From: an uncultured Muribaculaceae bacterium
GTDB lineage: Bacteria > Bacteroidota > Bacteroidia > Bacteroidales > Muribaculaceae
Reading direction: 5' to 3'
Length of the DNA: 64,000 nucleotides
NCBI GenBank assembly: GCA_910587355.1
Contig: CAJUKF010000003.1
Coordinates: forward strand, 1 to 64,000
Positions 25,287 through 35,004 of this stretch are shown here, in pieces. The translations under genes and the position numbers were made by a program. How positions within the stretch are numbered: position 1 is the first letter of the stretch; every line of letters begins with the position of its first letter. The notes below the pieces were generated by a model, which saw only the letters and a list, made by a program, of their open reading frames with translations, was not told where the DNA came from and did no database searches.

Positions 25287-25667
25287 ATGATAGCATCAGC
25301 CATCTTCGGAATTGAGAACAACGGCTTGCTCGGCATCACGGCCCTTCTGACAGGCGCCGCGCTGGTATTTCTGGCCCTATGGATTGCCAAGCTGATTTCG
25401 CCGCGTTCGTTCAACCCCCAGAAAGGGGAAGCATACGAGTGCGGTATCCCCACACGCGGCGAAAGCATGTCGCAGTTCAAGATAGGTTATTACCTCTTTG
25501 CAATTCTCTTCCTCATGTTCGATGTCGAAACAGTTTTCCTCTATCCCTGGGCAGTGCGTATGCGCGAGCTCGGCGTCGACGGTCTGATTAGCATAGCCGT
25601 ATTCTTCGGCATCTTAGTGCTGGGTCTTGTATATGCCTGGCGGAAAGGAGCTCTCGAATGGAAGTAA
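25287..25667 (+). CDS. nuoA: NADH-quinone oxidoreductase subunit A
   Basis: Small membrane subunit of complex I at the junction of the membrane and peripheral arms. The 126 residues contain three hydrophobic segments and the conserved loop FNPQKGEAYECGIPTRGES, which includes the usual YECG motif, followed by FLMFDVETVFLYPWA. Length is normal. Its end overlaps nuoB by 10 nt, so the two are translationally coupled. First gene of the large nuo/atp run. Confidence 0.95.
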   Translation: MIASAIFGIENNGLLGITALLTGAALVFLALWIAKLISPRSFNPQKGEAYECGIPTRGESMSQFKIGYYLFAILFLMFDVETVFLYPWAVRMRELGVDGLISIAVFFGILVLGLVYAWRKGALEWK

Positions 25668-26266
25668 CTACCAAAAGCATGCCCTACGAGGCATTCAAGG
25701 ATAACGAATACATCGAATCGCTTGTAAAGCAGCTTCAGGAAAGCGGCACCAACGTGGTTGTGGGCTCGCTCGACAAACTCATCAACTGGGGCCGCTCGAA
25801 TTCAATCTGGCCTCTCACCTTCGCCACAAGCTGCTGCGGCATAGAATTTGTATGTCTGGGCGCAGCACGCTTCGACATGGCCCGTTTCGGCTGGGAAGTA
25901 GCGCGTTCGTCGCCACGTCAGGCCGACTTCATGATGGTTGCCGGCACTATCGTACACCGCATGGTGCCCGTGTTCCGCCGTCTGTACGACCAGCTGGCCG
26001 AACCTAAGTACGTGATTGCCTGCGGTTCGTGCGCCATTTCAGGCGGCCCGTTCAAGAACAGTTACCACGTAGCCAAAGGCATCGAGGACATCGTGCCCGT
26101 GGACGTATTCGTTCCCGGCTGTCCTCCGCGTCCCGAAGCCATGATTTACGGCATCATGCAGCTCTCCCGTAAAATCAAGGTCGAGCGCTTCTTCGGAGGC
26201 GTCAACCGTCAGGAAAAACAGAAAGAATTCCTTGCCGCCCATCCCGTGGAAGGCGTCGAAGACTAA
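25658..26266 (+). CDS. nuoB: NADH-quinone oxidoreductase subunit B
   Basis: Peripheral-arm subunit carrying the N2 iron-sulfur cluster that hands electrons to quinone. The 202-residue protein has the tandem cysteines of ATSCCGIEF near residue 58, the CGSC block near 122 and PGCPPRPE near 155, which together ligate the cluster. It overlaps nuoA by 10 nt and is followed 24 nt later by the fused nuoCD gene. Confidence 0.95.
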   Translation: MEVTTKSMPYEAFKDNEYIESLVKQLQESGTNVVVGSLDKLINWGRSNSIWPLTFATSCCGIEFVCLGAARFDMARFGWEVARSSPRQADFMMVAGTIVHRMVPVFRRLYDQLAEPKYVIACGSCAISGGPFKNSYHVAKGIEDIVPVDVFVPGCPPRPEAMIYGIMQLSRKIKVERFFGGVNRQEKQKEFLAAHPVEGVED

Positions 26267-26290
26267 GTTCAACGACTACTCTTACTTATT

Positions 26291-27925
26291 ATGGCTAATA
26301 TCACCGAAAAGATAAGCAAGCTCTTCCCTCAGGCTGTCATTGAGGGCGACACCACTCCGCAGGTAACAATTCCGGCCGAGCAGTGGCACGACCTTGCGCT
26401 CACACTGCGCGACGACCCCGACATGAAGATGGACTATCTCATCACCGTTGTCGGCATGGACTGGAAAGAAGAAGGCCTCGGCGCCATATATTATATGATG
26501 TCGACGGAGTACAACAACATACTCGGCGTAAAGATTCTCGCACAGGGCGACCGCTCGATGCCCGTGATTCCCTCGGCCGCCGACGTATGGAAAGTAGCGA
26601 CGCTCTTCGAGCGCGAAGTATATGACTTCTTCGGAATCATATTCCTCGACAACCCCGACATGCGCCGTCTCTTCCTCAATATCGACTGGGTGGGATATCC
26701 CCTGCGCAAAGACTACGATGCCAATCCCGACATCAACCCCGTATCGACCGAAAACGAGCGTCAGACCGACTTCACCCAGGTCTACACCCGCGATGCCGAG
26801 GACAAAATCGTTAAGAACGACGTACGCGTCTTCGAGAAAGAAGACTTCGTTGTCAACATAGGCCCGCAGCACCCGGCGACCCACGGCGTGCTCCGTTTCC
26901 GCACGGCTGTCGACGGCGAGACAATCAAGAAAATCGACGTTTACTGCGGATACATCCACCGCGGCATCGAAAAGCTCTGCGAGAACCTCACATATCCGCA
27001 GACGCTCCACTTCATGGACCGAATGGACTATTTCTCGGCCCACAACTATCACCACGCCCTGTGCATGCTCTATGAGAAAGCGGCCGGCATCGAAATCAGC
27101 CGCCGCGCCCAGGTAATCCGCGTGATTATGGACGAGCTCTCGCGTATCGCGTCGCACGCCCTCTTCATCGGCACCTACTGCATGGACCTGGGCGCCACCA
27201 CCATGCTCTTCTACGCCCTCCGCGTGCGTGAGCAGATTCTCAACATCATGGAGCGCACCTGCGGCGCACGCATGACATTCAACTACGAGTGCATCGGCGG
27301 CGTAATGCAGGACCTCGACAAAGACTTCGTAAAGGACGTGAAAGCGCTCCTCGACATAATTCCGGCAAACATCAAGGAATACAACGAGGTATTCACCGGC
27401 AATGTCATCGCCCGCAACCGTATGGAGGGTGTAGGCGTCCTGTCGCGTGAAGACGCCATTGCCTATGCAATCACCGGTCCTTCGGGCCGTGCGTCGGGCT
27501 GGGCATGCGACATGCGCAAGCTTCACCCCTACAGCATCTACTCCGAGCTCGACTTCGAGGAAGTCACAGCAACGGAGGGCGACTCCATGGCACGCTTCAA
27601 ATGCCGTCTGCGCGAAATGGAAGAATCGGCAAAAATTATCAGCCAGCTCATCGACAACATTCCCGAAGGCGAATATTGCGTGAAAGTGCCCAAGGTGCTC
27701 AAACTCCCCGTGGGTAAATGGTTCCAGATTTCCGAAGGCTGCCGCGGCGCGTTCGCCCTCTATCTCGAGAGCGACGGCTCGACCAAGCCCTACCGTCTGA
27801 AACTGAGCACGCCGTGTCTGGCTCAGGCTGCCGTGGTAGACCACATCACCCGCGGTGAGAAAATCGCCGACCTCATCACAATCGGCGGCTCGCTCGACTA
27901 CATCGTTCCCGACATTGACCGCTAA
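26291..27925 (+). CDS. nuoCD: Fused NADH-quinone oxidoreductase subunits C and D
   Basis: A 544-residue fusion of two complex I peripheral-arm subunits. Residues about 1-160 are NuoC (30-kDa domain, with FEREVYDFFGIIFLDNPDMRR), and from about 180 onward is NuoD (49-kDa domain, VNIGPQHPATHGVLRF, then CGYIHRGIEKL and DRMDYFSAHNYHHA). NuoD shapes the quinone pocket beside cluster N2. C-D fusions also occur in enterobacteria, so the fusion itself is not new. The next gene is nuoH after 40 nt. Confidence 0.95.
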   Translation: MANITEKISKLFPQAVIEGDTTPQVTIPAEQWHDLALTLRDDPDMKMDYLITVVGMDWKEEGLGAIYYMMSTEYNNILGVKILAQGDRSMPVIPSAADVWKVATLFEREVYDFFGIIFLDNPDMRRLFLNIDWVGYPLRKDYDANPDINPVSTENERQTDFTQVYTRDAEDKIVKNDVRVFEKEDFVVNIGPQHPATHGVLRFRTAVDGETIKKIDVYCGYIHRGIEKLCENLTYPQTLHFMDRMDYFSAHNYHHALCMLYEKAAGIEISRRAQVIRVIMDELSRIASHALFIGTYCMDLGATTMLFYALRVREQILNIMERTCGARMTFNYECIGGVMQDLDKDFVKDVKALLDIIPANIKEYNEVFTGNVIARNRMEGVGVLSREDAIAYAITGPSGRASGWACDMRKLHPYSIYSELDFEEVTATEGDSMARFKCRLREMEESAKIISQLIDNIPEGEYCVKVPKVLKLPVGKWFQISEGCRGAFALYLESDGSTKPYRLKLSTPCLAQAAVVDHITRGEKIADLITIGGSLDYIVPDIDR

Positions 27926-27965
27926 TCTCCTTAGAACCACTGCATTTCAGTAATTTAATAGCACC

Positions 27966-29042
27966 ATGCAAGATTTCTCATTCATCACAACGTGGATTGA
28001 CAACTCCCTGCGCTCCCTTATGCCGGGCTGGCTATCCGTTACAATCGAATGCCTCCTTATCGGCGTAGGCCTGCTGCTGGTATATTCGTTGCTGGCACTC
28101 TTCTACATATACTATGAGCGCAAGGTCTGCGCCGCATTCCAGTGCCGTCTCGGCCCGAACCGCGTCGGTCCCTGGGGCCTGCTCCAGAGCTTCGCGGATA
28201 TGTTCAAGATGCTCATCAAGGAGATTATTCACCTGAACCATGTGGACCAGTTCCTCTTCGCGCTCGCGCCTTACCTGGTGGTGATAGCGTCGATGCTGGC
28301 ATTCGCCGTTCTGCCCTGGGGCAACGGCCTGCAGGTGATTGACTTCAACATAGGCATATTCTTCCTGCTTGCCGTATCGTCAATCGGCGTGCTGGGAATT
28401 CTGCTCGCAGGCTGGTCGTCGAACAACAAGTTCACCCTCATCGGCTCGCTCCGTTCGGGCGCTCAGATGGTGAGCTACGAGCTCTCCGTAGGCCTGTCGA
28501 TTCTCACGATGATATGCCTCGCAGGCACAATGTCGGTGGGCGGCATCGTAGCCGAACAGGCCGATTTGTGGTTCATCTTCAAAGGACATGTTCCGGCGGT
28601 CATCGCGTTCGTAATCTATATGATAGCAGGCACCGCCGAGACCAACCGCGGCCCGTTCGACCTTCCTGAAGCCGAAAGTGAGCTTACCGCAGGCTATCAC
28701 ACCGAGTACTCGGGCATCCACTTCGGTTTCTTCTATCTTGCCGAATACCTCAACCTCTTCATCGTATCGGGTGTCGCCGCACTGATGTTCTTCGGCGGCT
28801 GGATGCCTCTGCATATCCCGGGCTGGGATGCCTTCAACCACATCATGGACTATATTCCCTCGGTAGTATGGTTCCTCGGAAAGGCATTCGCACTCTCGTT
28901 CGTCATCATCTGGTTCAAGTGGACATTCCCGCGTCTGCGTATCGACCATCTTCTTGCACTTGAGTGGAAATATCTTCTGCCTATCAATCTGTGCAATCTG
29001 GTGCTTATGGTGCTCATCATTGTATTCAATCTGCACTTTTAA
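27966..29042 (+). CDS. nuoH: NADH-quinone oxidoreductase subunit H
   Basis: Membrane subunit that forms the quinone chamber and links the redox arm to the pumping arm. The 358 residues include about eight hydrophobic segments and conserved NuoH signatures: YYERKVCAAFQCRLGPNRVG near residue 45 and AGTAETNRGPFDLPEAESEL near 220. Length is typical. It is the last nuo gene before the ATP synthase block: atpD follows after only 38 nt with no terminator hairpin in between. Confidence 0.95.
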   Translation: MQDFSFITTWIDNSLRSLMPGWLSVTIECLLIGVGLLLVYSLLALFYIYYERKVCAAFQCRLGPNRVGPWGLLQSFADMFKMLIKEIIHLNHVDQFLFALAPYLVVIASMLAFAVLPWGNGLQVIDFNIGIFFLLAVSSIGVLGILLAGWSSNNKFTLIGSLRSGAQMVSYELSVGLSILTMICLAGTMSVGGIVAEQADLWFIFKGHVPAVIAFVIYMIAGTAETNRGPFDLPEAESELTAGYHTEYSGIHFGFFYLAEYLNLFIVSGVAALMFFGGWMPLHIPGWDAFNHIMDYIPSVVWFLGKAFALSFVIIWFKWTFPRLRIDHLLALEWKYLLPINLCNLVLMVLIIVFNLHF

Positions 29043-29080
29043 CAAATAAGTAAAAAATACCCTCAATATACCCACCAACA

Positions 29081-30583
29081 ATGAGCGAAATCAAAGGTAA
29101 AATCGCGCAGGTTATCGGCCCTGTGGTCGATGTCGCTTTCGACGGCGACAATGTGATACTGCCCCCTATTTACACCGCGCTTAAAATCAACCGCGAAGAC
29201 GGCTCCGAGCTCATTCTCGAAGTCGAGCAGCACATAGGAGAGGACACAGTGCGCTGTGTGGCCATGGAAAGCACCGACGGTCTTCGCCGCGGCCTCCCCG
29301 TTGTCAATCTCGAGCGACCTATCGCCGTTCCCACCGGCGACCAGGTGAAAGGACGCCTGCTCAACGTTGTGGGTGAGGCTATCGACAAGCTCCCCGAGCT
29401 CAAACGCGAGAACCTCCGCTCCATTCACCAGCCCGCACCCGAGTTTGAAGACCTCACTATCGGCACGGAGATTCTTGCTACCGGCATCAAGGTAATCGAC
29501 CTCCTTGAACCTTACAGTAAAGGCGGTAAAATCGGCCTTTTCGGCGGCGCCGGCGTAGGCAAGACGGTGCTCATCATGGAGCTCATCAACAACATCGCCA
29601 AGGGCCACGACGGCTTCTCGGTATTCACCGGTGTCGGAGAGCGTACCCGTGAAGGCAACGACCTCCTGCGCGAGATGATTGAGAGCGGCGTAATGCGCTA
29701 CGGAGAGAAATTCAAAGAAGGCATGGCCAAGGGCGAATGGAATCTTGACGATGTCGACAAAGAAGAACTCAAGAACTCGCAGGCAACACTCGTGTTCGGC
29801 CAGATGAATGAGCCGCCGGGCGCACGTCTGCGTGTGGCTCTGTCGGGTCTTACCGTAGCCGAGCAGTTCCGCGACCAGGGCGCCGGCGGCAAAGACGTGC
29901 TGCTGTTCATCGACAACATCTTCCGTTTCACTCAGGCGGGCTCGGAAGTATCGGCTCTTCTCGGCCGTATGCCTTCCGCTGTAGGTTACCAGCCTACCCT
30001 TGCCTCCGAAATGGGTGCCCTTCAGGAACGAATCACATCGACCAAAAACGGCTCCATCACATCCGTGCAGGCTATCTACGTGCCTGCCGATGACCTTACC
30101 GACCCCGCTCCGGCCACAACATTCAGCTTCCTCGACGCAACCACCGTGCTCTCGCGTAAAATCACCGAGCTCGGCATATATCCCGCAGTCGACCCCCTCG
30201 AATCGACATCACGTATCCTCGACCCAAACATCATCGGTCAGGAGCACTATGAGACAGCACAGGCAGTGAAGCAGCTTCTGCAGAAATACAACGAGCTGCA
30301 GGACATCATAGCCATTCTCGGTGTCGACGAGCTCTCGGACGACGACAAACTCGTCGTTGCCCGCGCCCGCCGCGCACAACGTTTCTTCTCGCAACCCTTC
30401 CACGTGGCAGAGCAGTTCACCGGCCTTCCCGGCGTAATGGTGCCTCTGAGCGAGACAATCCGCGGCTTCAAGATGATTCTCTCCGGCGAAATGGACGAAT
30501 ACCCCGAACAGGCGTTCATGAACGTCGGCACTATCGACGAAGCCATCGAGAAAGGCAAGAAGCTGCTTGCCGAAGTAAAATAA
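29081..30583 (+). CDS. atpD: F1Fo ATP synthase subunit beta
   Basis: Catalytic subunit of F1. Walker A is GGAGVGKT near residues 156-163, the catalytic-Glu segment GERTREGNDL is near 188, and the DNIFRFTQAGSEVSALLGRMPS block follows near residue 275. The 500-residue length matches Bacteroidota AtpD. In this phylum the ATP synthase operon usually begins atpD-atpC, and the same order is kept here although the set sits inside nuo. Confidence 0.97.
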   Translation: MSEIKGKIAQVIGPVVDVAFDGDNVILPPIYTALKINREDGSELILEVEQHIGEDTVRCVAMESTDGLRRGLPVVNLERPIAVPTGDQVKGRLLNVVGEAIDKLPELKRENLRSIHQPAPEFEDLTIGTEILATGIKVIDLLEPYSKGGKIGLFGGAGVGKTVLIMELINNIAKGHDGFSVFTGVGERTREGNDLLREMIESGVMRYGEKFKEGMAKGEWNLDDVDKEELKNSQATLVFGQMNEPPGARLRVALSGLTVAEQFRDQGAGGKDVLLFIDNIFRFTQAGSEVSALLGRMPSAVGYQPTLASEMGALQERITSTKNGSITSVQAIYVPADDLTDPAPATTFSFLDATTVLSRKITELGIYPAVDPLESTSRILDPNIIGQEHYETAQAVKQLLQKYNELQDIIAILGVDELSDDDKLVVARARRAQRFFSQPFHVAEQFTGLPGVMVPLSETIRGFKMILSGEMDEYPEQAFMNVGTIDEAIEKGKKLLAEVK

Positions 30584-30607
30584 AGCCAATCCGACAAATC
30601 CCTCGCA

Positions 30608-30844
30608 ATGAAACTCGAAATAATATCCGCACAGGAAGTGCTCTTCACCGGCGAGGTGGCATCGGCCACCCTTCCGGGCGCAATGGGCGAGTTCACAGTG
30701 CTCCGCAACCACGCCTCTCTGCTGGCTGTGCTCACGGCAGGCACCGTGCGGTACACAGATGCGGCGGGAGCTGACGGCTCGGCCGAAATAACAGGCGGCA
30801 TCGCCGATGTCGACAACAACGTGATATCGGTTTGTGTATATTGA
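30608..30844 (+). CDS. atpC: F1Fo ATP synthase subunit epsilon, short form
   Basis: A 78-residue protein containing only the N-terminal beta-sandwich of the epsilon subunit (LEIISAQEVLFTGEVASATLPG, then GEFTVLRNHASLLAVL). The two-helix C-terminal domain that inhibits ATP hydrolysis in many bacteria (total about 135 residues) is missing. Short epsilon is common in Bacteroidota. It starts 24 nt after atpD and ends 14 nt before the atpB ATG. Confidence 0.9.
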   Translation: MKLEIISAQEVLFTGEVASATLPGAMGEFTVLRNHASLLAVLTAGTVRYTDAAGADGSAEITGGIADVDNNVISVCVY

Positions 30845-30858
30845 ACGTATTTTGCGCC

Positions 30859-31983
30859 ATGACCCGAATTAAATTAATCATAATAACCCTGCTGCTCGCA
30901 ATCGCCTCACCTCTGACTCGAGCCGGCGAAGGCACGGACTCAGCCTCAAAGAAAATCGACCCCAAGGAGATTATCTTCGAGCACCTCGGCGACCGCTACG
31001 GCTGGGAAGTGCCTTTCGACCACCATCACAGCATTCCACTGCCGATAATTGTCATTGGCACCGACGGGCTGCACTGTTTCTCGTCGGCCCGTGTGGAACA
31101 CGGACAGGCATACAAGGATGGCAACGTGACATTCCGCATCGCCGGCGAAGACAGCGAATATGCCGGAAAAGTCGTGGAGATAGCCGCGGACGGCAAGGAA
31201 ATCAAGCCGCTCGACTTCTCCATAACCAAAAACGTATGTGCCCTCTTCATCTGTGTATTCATTGTAGCGGGCATCATGCTGTGGCTCGCGACATTCCTGC
31301 GCAAGCACCCCTACAAGGCTCCGCGCAAAGGTCTGGGCGGTGTCGAGGCATGTGTGACGTTCATCTACAACGGCGCTGTCAAATCGACCCTCGGCCCGAA
31401 CGCGCGGCGTTTCGCCCCGTATCTGCTCACGGTGTTCTTCTTCATCCTTGTGATGAACCTCACCGGTCTCGTGGTGATTTTCCCCGGCGGCGCTAACCTC
31501 ACGGGCAATATCGCCGTGACGCTCGTACTTGCCGTGTGCACGTTCTTTGTGACCAATGTATTCGCCAACAAGCACTACTGGAAAGAAATCCTCTGGCCTG
31601 ACGTGCCCCTGTGGCTCAAGTGTCCCCTGCCGATTATGCCCGTCATCGAGATTTTCGGCATGTTCACCAAGCCGGCGGCACTCACAGTCCGTCTGTTCGC
31701 CAACATGATGGGCGGCCACATGATAGTAATAACACTCACACTCCTCATCTTCATCTTCTCGGCCATCAATCCCGTGGCCGGAGGCGCATCGACAGTCGTA
31801 TCGCTGATTTTCTCCATTTTCATGCTCCTGATAGACGTGCTTGTAAGCTTCATCCAGGCTTACGTGTTCACGCTGCTGTCGGCCATTTTCATCGGTCTTG
31901 CCAATGAAGAAGGACATGAGAAAGAAAAAGAAGCCCGCACGGCCAAGGAAATCGGCGAAAAGATAGTCGACGCCCTCGTATGA
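30859..31983 (+). CDS. atpB: F1Fo ATP synthase subunit a
   Basis: Stator channel subunit of Fo. ATG 30859 is chosen over an upstream in-frame TTG because it yields a clean signal peptide (MTRIKLIIITLLLAIASPLTRA); the product is 374 residues. Residues about 35-120 form the extra N-terminal periplasmic segment typical of Bacteroidota subunit a. The essential arginine is R278 in LTVRLFANMMGGH, and helices follow to the C-terminus. The Bacteroidota gene often found between atpC and atpB (AtpI/AtpZ-like) is absent here. Confidence 0.93.
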   Translation: MTRIKLIIITLLLAIASPLTRAGEGTDSASKKIDPKEIIFEHLGDRYGWEVPFDHHHSIPLPIIVIGTDGLHCFSSARVEHGQAYKDGNVTFRIAGEDSEYAGKVVEIAADGKEIKPLDFSITKNVCALFICVFIVAGIMLWLATFLRKHPYKAPRKGLGGVEACVTFIYNGAVKSTLGPNARRFAPYLLTVFFFILVMNLTGLVVIFPGGANLTGNIAVTLVLAVCTFFVTNVFANKHYWKEILWPDVPLWLKCPLPIMPVIEIFGMFTKPAALTVRLFANMMGGHMIVITLTLLIFIFSAINPVAGGASTVVSLIFSIFMLLIDVLVSFIQAYVFTLLSAIFIGLANEEGHEKEKEARTAKEIGEKIVDALV

Positions 31984-32027
31984 CAAGTAATCAATAAACA
32001 AATCAAAATACTAAAAACTTCAAAATT

Positions 32028-32270
32028 ATGTTTGGTCTTTTAGCAGAAATCGCTCCTCTCGTAGGTCTCGGCGCATCATTCGGCGCAGGTATTGCAGCAA
32101 TCGGTGCCGGTCTCGGCATTGGTAAAATCGGTTCCGCCGCTATGGAAGCCATAGCCCGTCAGCCCGAAGCCGCCGGTGATATCCGAAGCAACATGATTGT
32201 AATCGCAGCCCTCGTCGAAGGTGTGGCACTTTTCGCTGTTATCGTCTGCGCACTCGCACTCTTCCTCTAA
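32028..32270 (+). CDS. atpE: F1Fo ATP synthase subunit c
   Basis: An 80-residue hairpin of two hydrophobic helices joined by the polar loop ARQPEA (residues 43-48). The ion-binding carboxylate is E64 in ALVEGVALF. The residues that make a sodium site in Na+-type rings (Gln in helix 1, Ser directly after the Glu) are not present (Ile and Gly instead), so proton use is inferred. Start ATG is 44 nt after atpB. Confidence 0.95.
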   Translation: MFGLLAEIAPLVGLGASFGAGIAAIGAGLGIGKIGSAAMEAIARQPEAAGDIRSNMIVIAALVEGVALFAVIVCALALFL

Positions 32271-32292
32271 TTTACCCCTCCCACTCCGATAA

Positions 32293-32793
32293 ATGGAACT
32301 CTTCACTCCCGATTACGGCCTGATATTCTGGATGTTCATCGCCTTTGGCGTGCTTTTCCTCGTACTGTGGAAATTCGCGTGGCCGATGATACTCAAGAGT
32401 GTCGACGAACGCGCCGACCTTATCGACAAGGGTGTGGAATATGCTCAGGAGGCTAAAATTCAACTTGACAACGCCCGCTCCGAGGCTGAGGAGTACCTCA
32501 ACACCGCCCGAAAGGAACAGGCCCAGATTCTTCGCGACGCCGACAAGATGAAGACCCAAATCATCGAACAGGCCCGCGTGGCAGCCCAGGCCGAAGCCCA
32601 GAAGGTGATGGACAATGCCAAGCTGCAGATTCAGCAACAGCAGAAAGAGGCCCAGCAACAATTCCGCAACCAGGTCAGCGAGTTTGCAATTCAGATTGCA
32701 GGCAAAATCGTCAAAAACCAGATGAAAGAAGACGAAGCCCAGAACAAGCTCGTCAACTCAATGCTCGACCAAATCGAACAGAACAAGAACTAA
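32293..32793 (+). CDS. atpF: F1Fo ATP synthase subunit b
   Basis: Peripheral stalk subunit. The 166 residues consist of one N-terminal membrane helix (about 8-28, YGLIFWMFIAFGVLFLVLW) and a long charged Ala/Glu/Gln/Lys coiled coil. Length is typical. Starts 22 nt after atpE; atpH follows 3 nt after its stop. Confidence 0.93.
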   Translation: MELFTPDYGLIFWMFIAFGVLFLVLWKFAWPMILKSVDERADLIDKGVEYAQEAKIQLDNARSEAEEYLNTARKEQAQILRDADKMKTQIIEQARVAAQAEAQKVMDNAKLQIQQQQKEAQQQFRNQVSEFAIQIAGKIVKNQMKEDEAQNKLVNSMLDQIEQNKN

Positions 32794-32796
32794 CCC

Positions 32797-33345
32797 ATGG
32801 ACAAAGGACTTATCCCGCGCCGATACGCAAAGGCTCTGTATGAAGTAGGCGCCGAACGCCAGGACAACGACCGTCTGTATGCCCTCATGCAGACCCTCGC
32901 AAGCGTCTTCGCCTCGCAGCCGCTTCTGGCCAAAACACTGGCAAACCCGTTCGTGAGCGACGACGAGAAAATGTCGCTTCTCACCAAGGCTGCCGGCGAA
33001 ACCGAAGCCACGGCCGACGCTACCTACAGCGACTTTCTCAAACTCCTCAAAGAGAACGGCCGCCTCGACATGGCACGGGAAATAGCACTCGCTTTCATCA
33101 GTCTCTACCGCAGCGAGCATGAAATCTACCGCGTGACCGTGCAGAGCGCCGCTCCCATGGCCGCGGCCGAACGCGAGCGTCTTGAGAAAGTGATAGCGGG
33201 CCACATCGGTCACGGCACCATGGAATATGACTACTCTGTCGACCCGGCCCTCATCGGCGGTTTCATTGTCACAGTGAACTCCGAGCGTCTCGATGCCTCT
33301 GTCCGCCATCAGCTCGAGGAAATGAAACTACATCTTCTCAACTGA
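32797..33345 (+). CDS. atpH: F1Fo ATP synthase subunit delta
   Basis: Links the top of F1 to the peripheral stalk. The 182-residue helical protein has the OSCP/delta pattern: N-terminal IPRRYAKALYEVGAE, middle FLKLLKENGRLDMAREIALAF, and C-terminal DPALIGGFIVTVNSERLDASVRHQLEEM. Starts 3 nt after atpF; a 68-nt gap precedes atpA, with no terminator seen. Confidence 0.93.
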   Translation: MDKGLIPRRYAKALYEVGAERQDNDRLYALMQTLASVFASQPLLAKTLANPFVSDDEKMSLLTKAAGETEATADATYSDFLKLLKENGRLDMAREIALAFISLYRSEHEIYRVTVQSAAPMAAAERERLEKVIAGHIGHGTMEYDYSVDPALIGGFIVTVNSERLDASVRHQLEEMKLHLLN

Positions 33346-33413
33346 CACTCAGACGTCGTTTTTTATCACTCTTTATTATCACACTTTATCAACCAGCAAG
33401 CTCACAAGCATAA

Positions 33414-34988
33414 ATGATAAATCCCAGCGAGATTTCTGAAGTATTGAAGCAGCAGCTCGAAAACGTCAACTCCAAGGTGACCTTCGAAGAAGTAGGCACC
33501 GTACTGGAAGTAGGCGACGGCGTTGCGCACGTCTATGGCCTCGATAATGTCGGCGCCAACGAACTGATTGAGTTCGAAAACGGCGTAAAAGGCGTAGCGA
33601 TGAACCTCGAGGAAAGCAACGTCGGTGTCGTTCTGCTCAACGACGTCAATAAAGTGACCGAGAACATGACCGTGCGCCGCACCGGCCAAATCGCTTCCAT
33701 TCCCGTGGGCGAAGGCTTGCTCGGACGTGTGATTAACGTACTCGGCGAACCCATTGACGGCAACGGCCCCATATCGGGCGACCTCATCCGTCTGCCCCTC
33801 GAGCGCAAGGCTCCCGGCGTAATTTACCGTCAGCCTGTAAAACAGCCGCTCCAGACCGGTATCAAGGCCATCGACTCCATGGTGCCCATAGGCCGCGGAC
33901 AGCGCGAGCTTATCATCGGCGACCGCCAGATAGGTAAGACAGCCATTGCAATCGACACAATCATCAATCAGCGCAAGAACTTCGAGGCCGGCAAGCCCGT
34001 ATACTGCATATATGTGGCAATCGGCCAGAAAGCCTCTTCGGTAGCGGCTCTCGTTCAGACCCTGCGCGAGCACGGCGCGCTCGACTACACAGTGGTCGTT
34101 GCCGCGACAGCCTCCGAGTCGGCCGCGATGCGCTACTTCGCTCCCTTTGCGGGCGTAGCTATCGGTGAATACTTCCGCGACACCGGCCGCGACGCGCTCA
34201 TCATCTACGATGACCTCTCGAAGCAGGCCGTGGCATACCGCGAGGTATCGCTGATTCTCAAGCGTCCTTCAGGCCGCGAGGCTTATCCCGGCGATATCTT
34301 CTATCTCCACTCGCGTCTGCTCGAACGCGCAGCCAAAATCATCGACAACCAGCAGGTGGCCTCTCAGATGAACGACCTCCCCGCGCCCCTGAAGCCCCTC
34401 TTCAAGGCCGGCGGCTCGCTCACCGCGCTGCCTATCATCGAGACACAGGCAGGCGACGTGTCGGCCTACATCCCCACCAACGTGATTTCAATCACCGACG
34501 GACAGATATTCCTTGAGACCGCACTCTTCAACCGAGGAATCCGTCCGGCAATCAACGTGGGTATCTCGGTGTCGCGTGTCGGCGGTTCGGCACAGGTAAA
34601 GGCCATGAAGAAAGTGGCCGGCACACTGAAAATCGACCAGGCCCAGTTCCGCGAGCTCGAGGCATTCACCAAGTTCGGCGGCGATATGGACGCAGTGACA
34701 GCACGAGTGATTGACAAGGGCCGCAAGAACGAGCGCCTGCTTATCCAGCCCCAGTATCACCCGATGCCCGTAGAGCAGGAAATCGCCATCATCTACGCCG
34801 GTGTAAACGGTCTGCTGGGCAACGTGCCCCTCGACAAGGTGGCAGAGTTCGAGCAGCAGTATCTGCAGCTTCTCCAGGCCAAGCATGCCGACGACGTGCT
34901 CGCACCCCTGGCCGCAGGCAGCCAGCTCACCGACGAAATCGCACAGAAACTTACCGCCGCTGCAAACGACGTAGCTGCACGATTCTAA
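33414..34988 (+). CDS. atpA: F1Fo ATP synthase subunit alpha
   Basis: Non-catalytic nucleotide-binding subunit of F1, 524 residues. Walker A is GDRQIGKT near residues 169-176 and the family signature PAINVGISVSRVGGSAQ lies near 378. The segment SSVAALVQTLREHGALDYTVVV is also typical. It precedes a 62-nt spacer that contains a stable hairpin before atpG. Confidence 0.97.
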   Translation: MINPSEISEVLKQQLENVNSKVTFEEVGTVLEVGDGVAHVYGLDNVGANELIEFENGVKGVAMNLEESNVGVVLLNDVNKVTENMTVRRTGQIASIPVGEGLLGRVINVLGEPIDGNGPISGDLIRLPLERKAPGVIYRQPVKQPLQTGIKAIDSMVPIGRGQRELIIGDRQIGKTAIAIDTIINQRKNFEAGKPVYCIYVAIGQKASSVAALVQTLREHGALDYTVVVAATASESAAMRYFAPFAGVAIGEYFRDTGRDALIIYDDLSKQAVAYREVSLILKRPSGREAYPGDIFYLHSRLLERAAKIIDNQQVASQMNDLPAPLKPLFKAGGSLTALPIIETQAGDVSAYIPTNVISITDGQIFLETALFNRGIRPAINVGISVSRVGGSAQVKAMKKVAGTLKIDQAQFRELEAFTKFGGDMDAVTARVIDKGRKNERLLIQPQYHPMPVEQEIAIIYAGVNGLLGNVPLDKVAEFEQQYLQLLQAKHADDVLAPLAAGSQLTDEIAQKLTAAANDVAARF

Positions 34989-35004
34989 TTCTTAATATTT
35001 TATA

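Noticed and set aside
26282..27940. 552-residue minus-strand open frame antiparallel to nuoCD
   Set aside because: It is the complement of a conserved gene in GC-rich DNA and has Val/His/Glu-biased composition with no recognisable domain.
30832..30858. TTG start for atpB overlapping atpC
   Set aside because: The ATG at 30859 gives a clean signal peptide and avoids the overlap with atpC.
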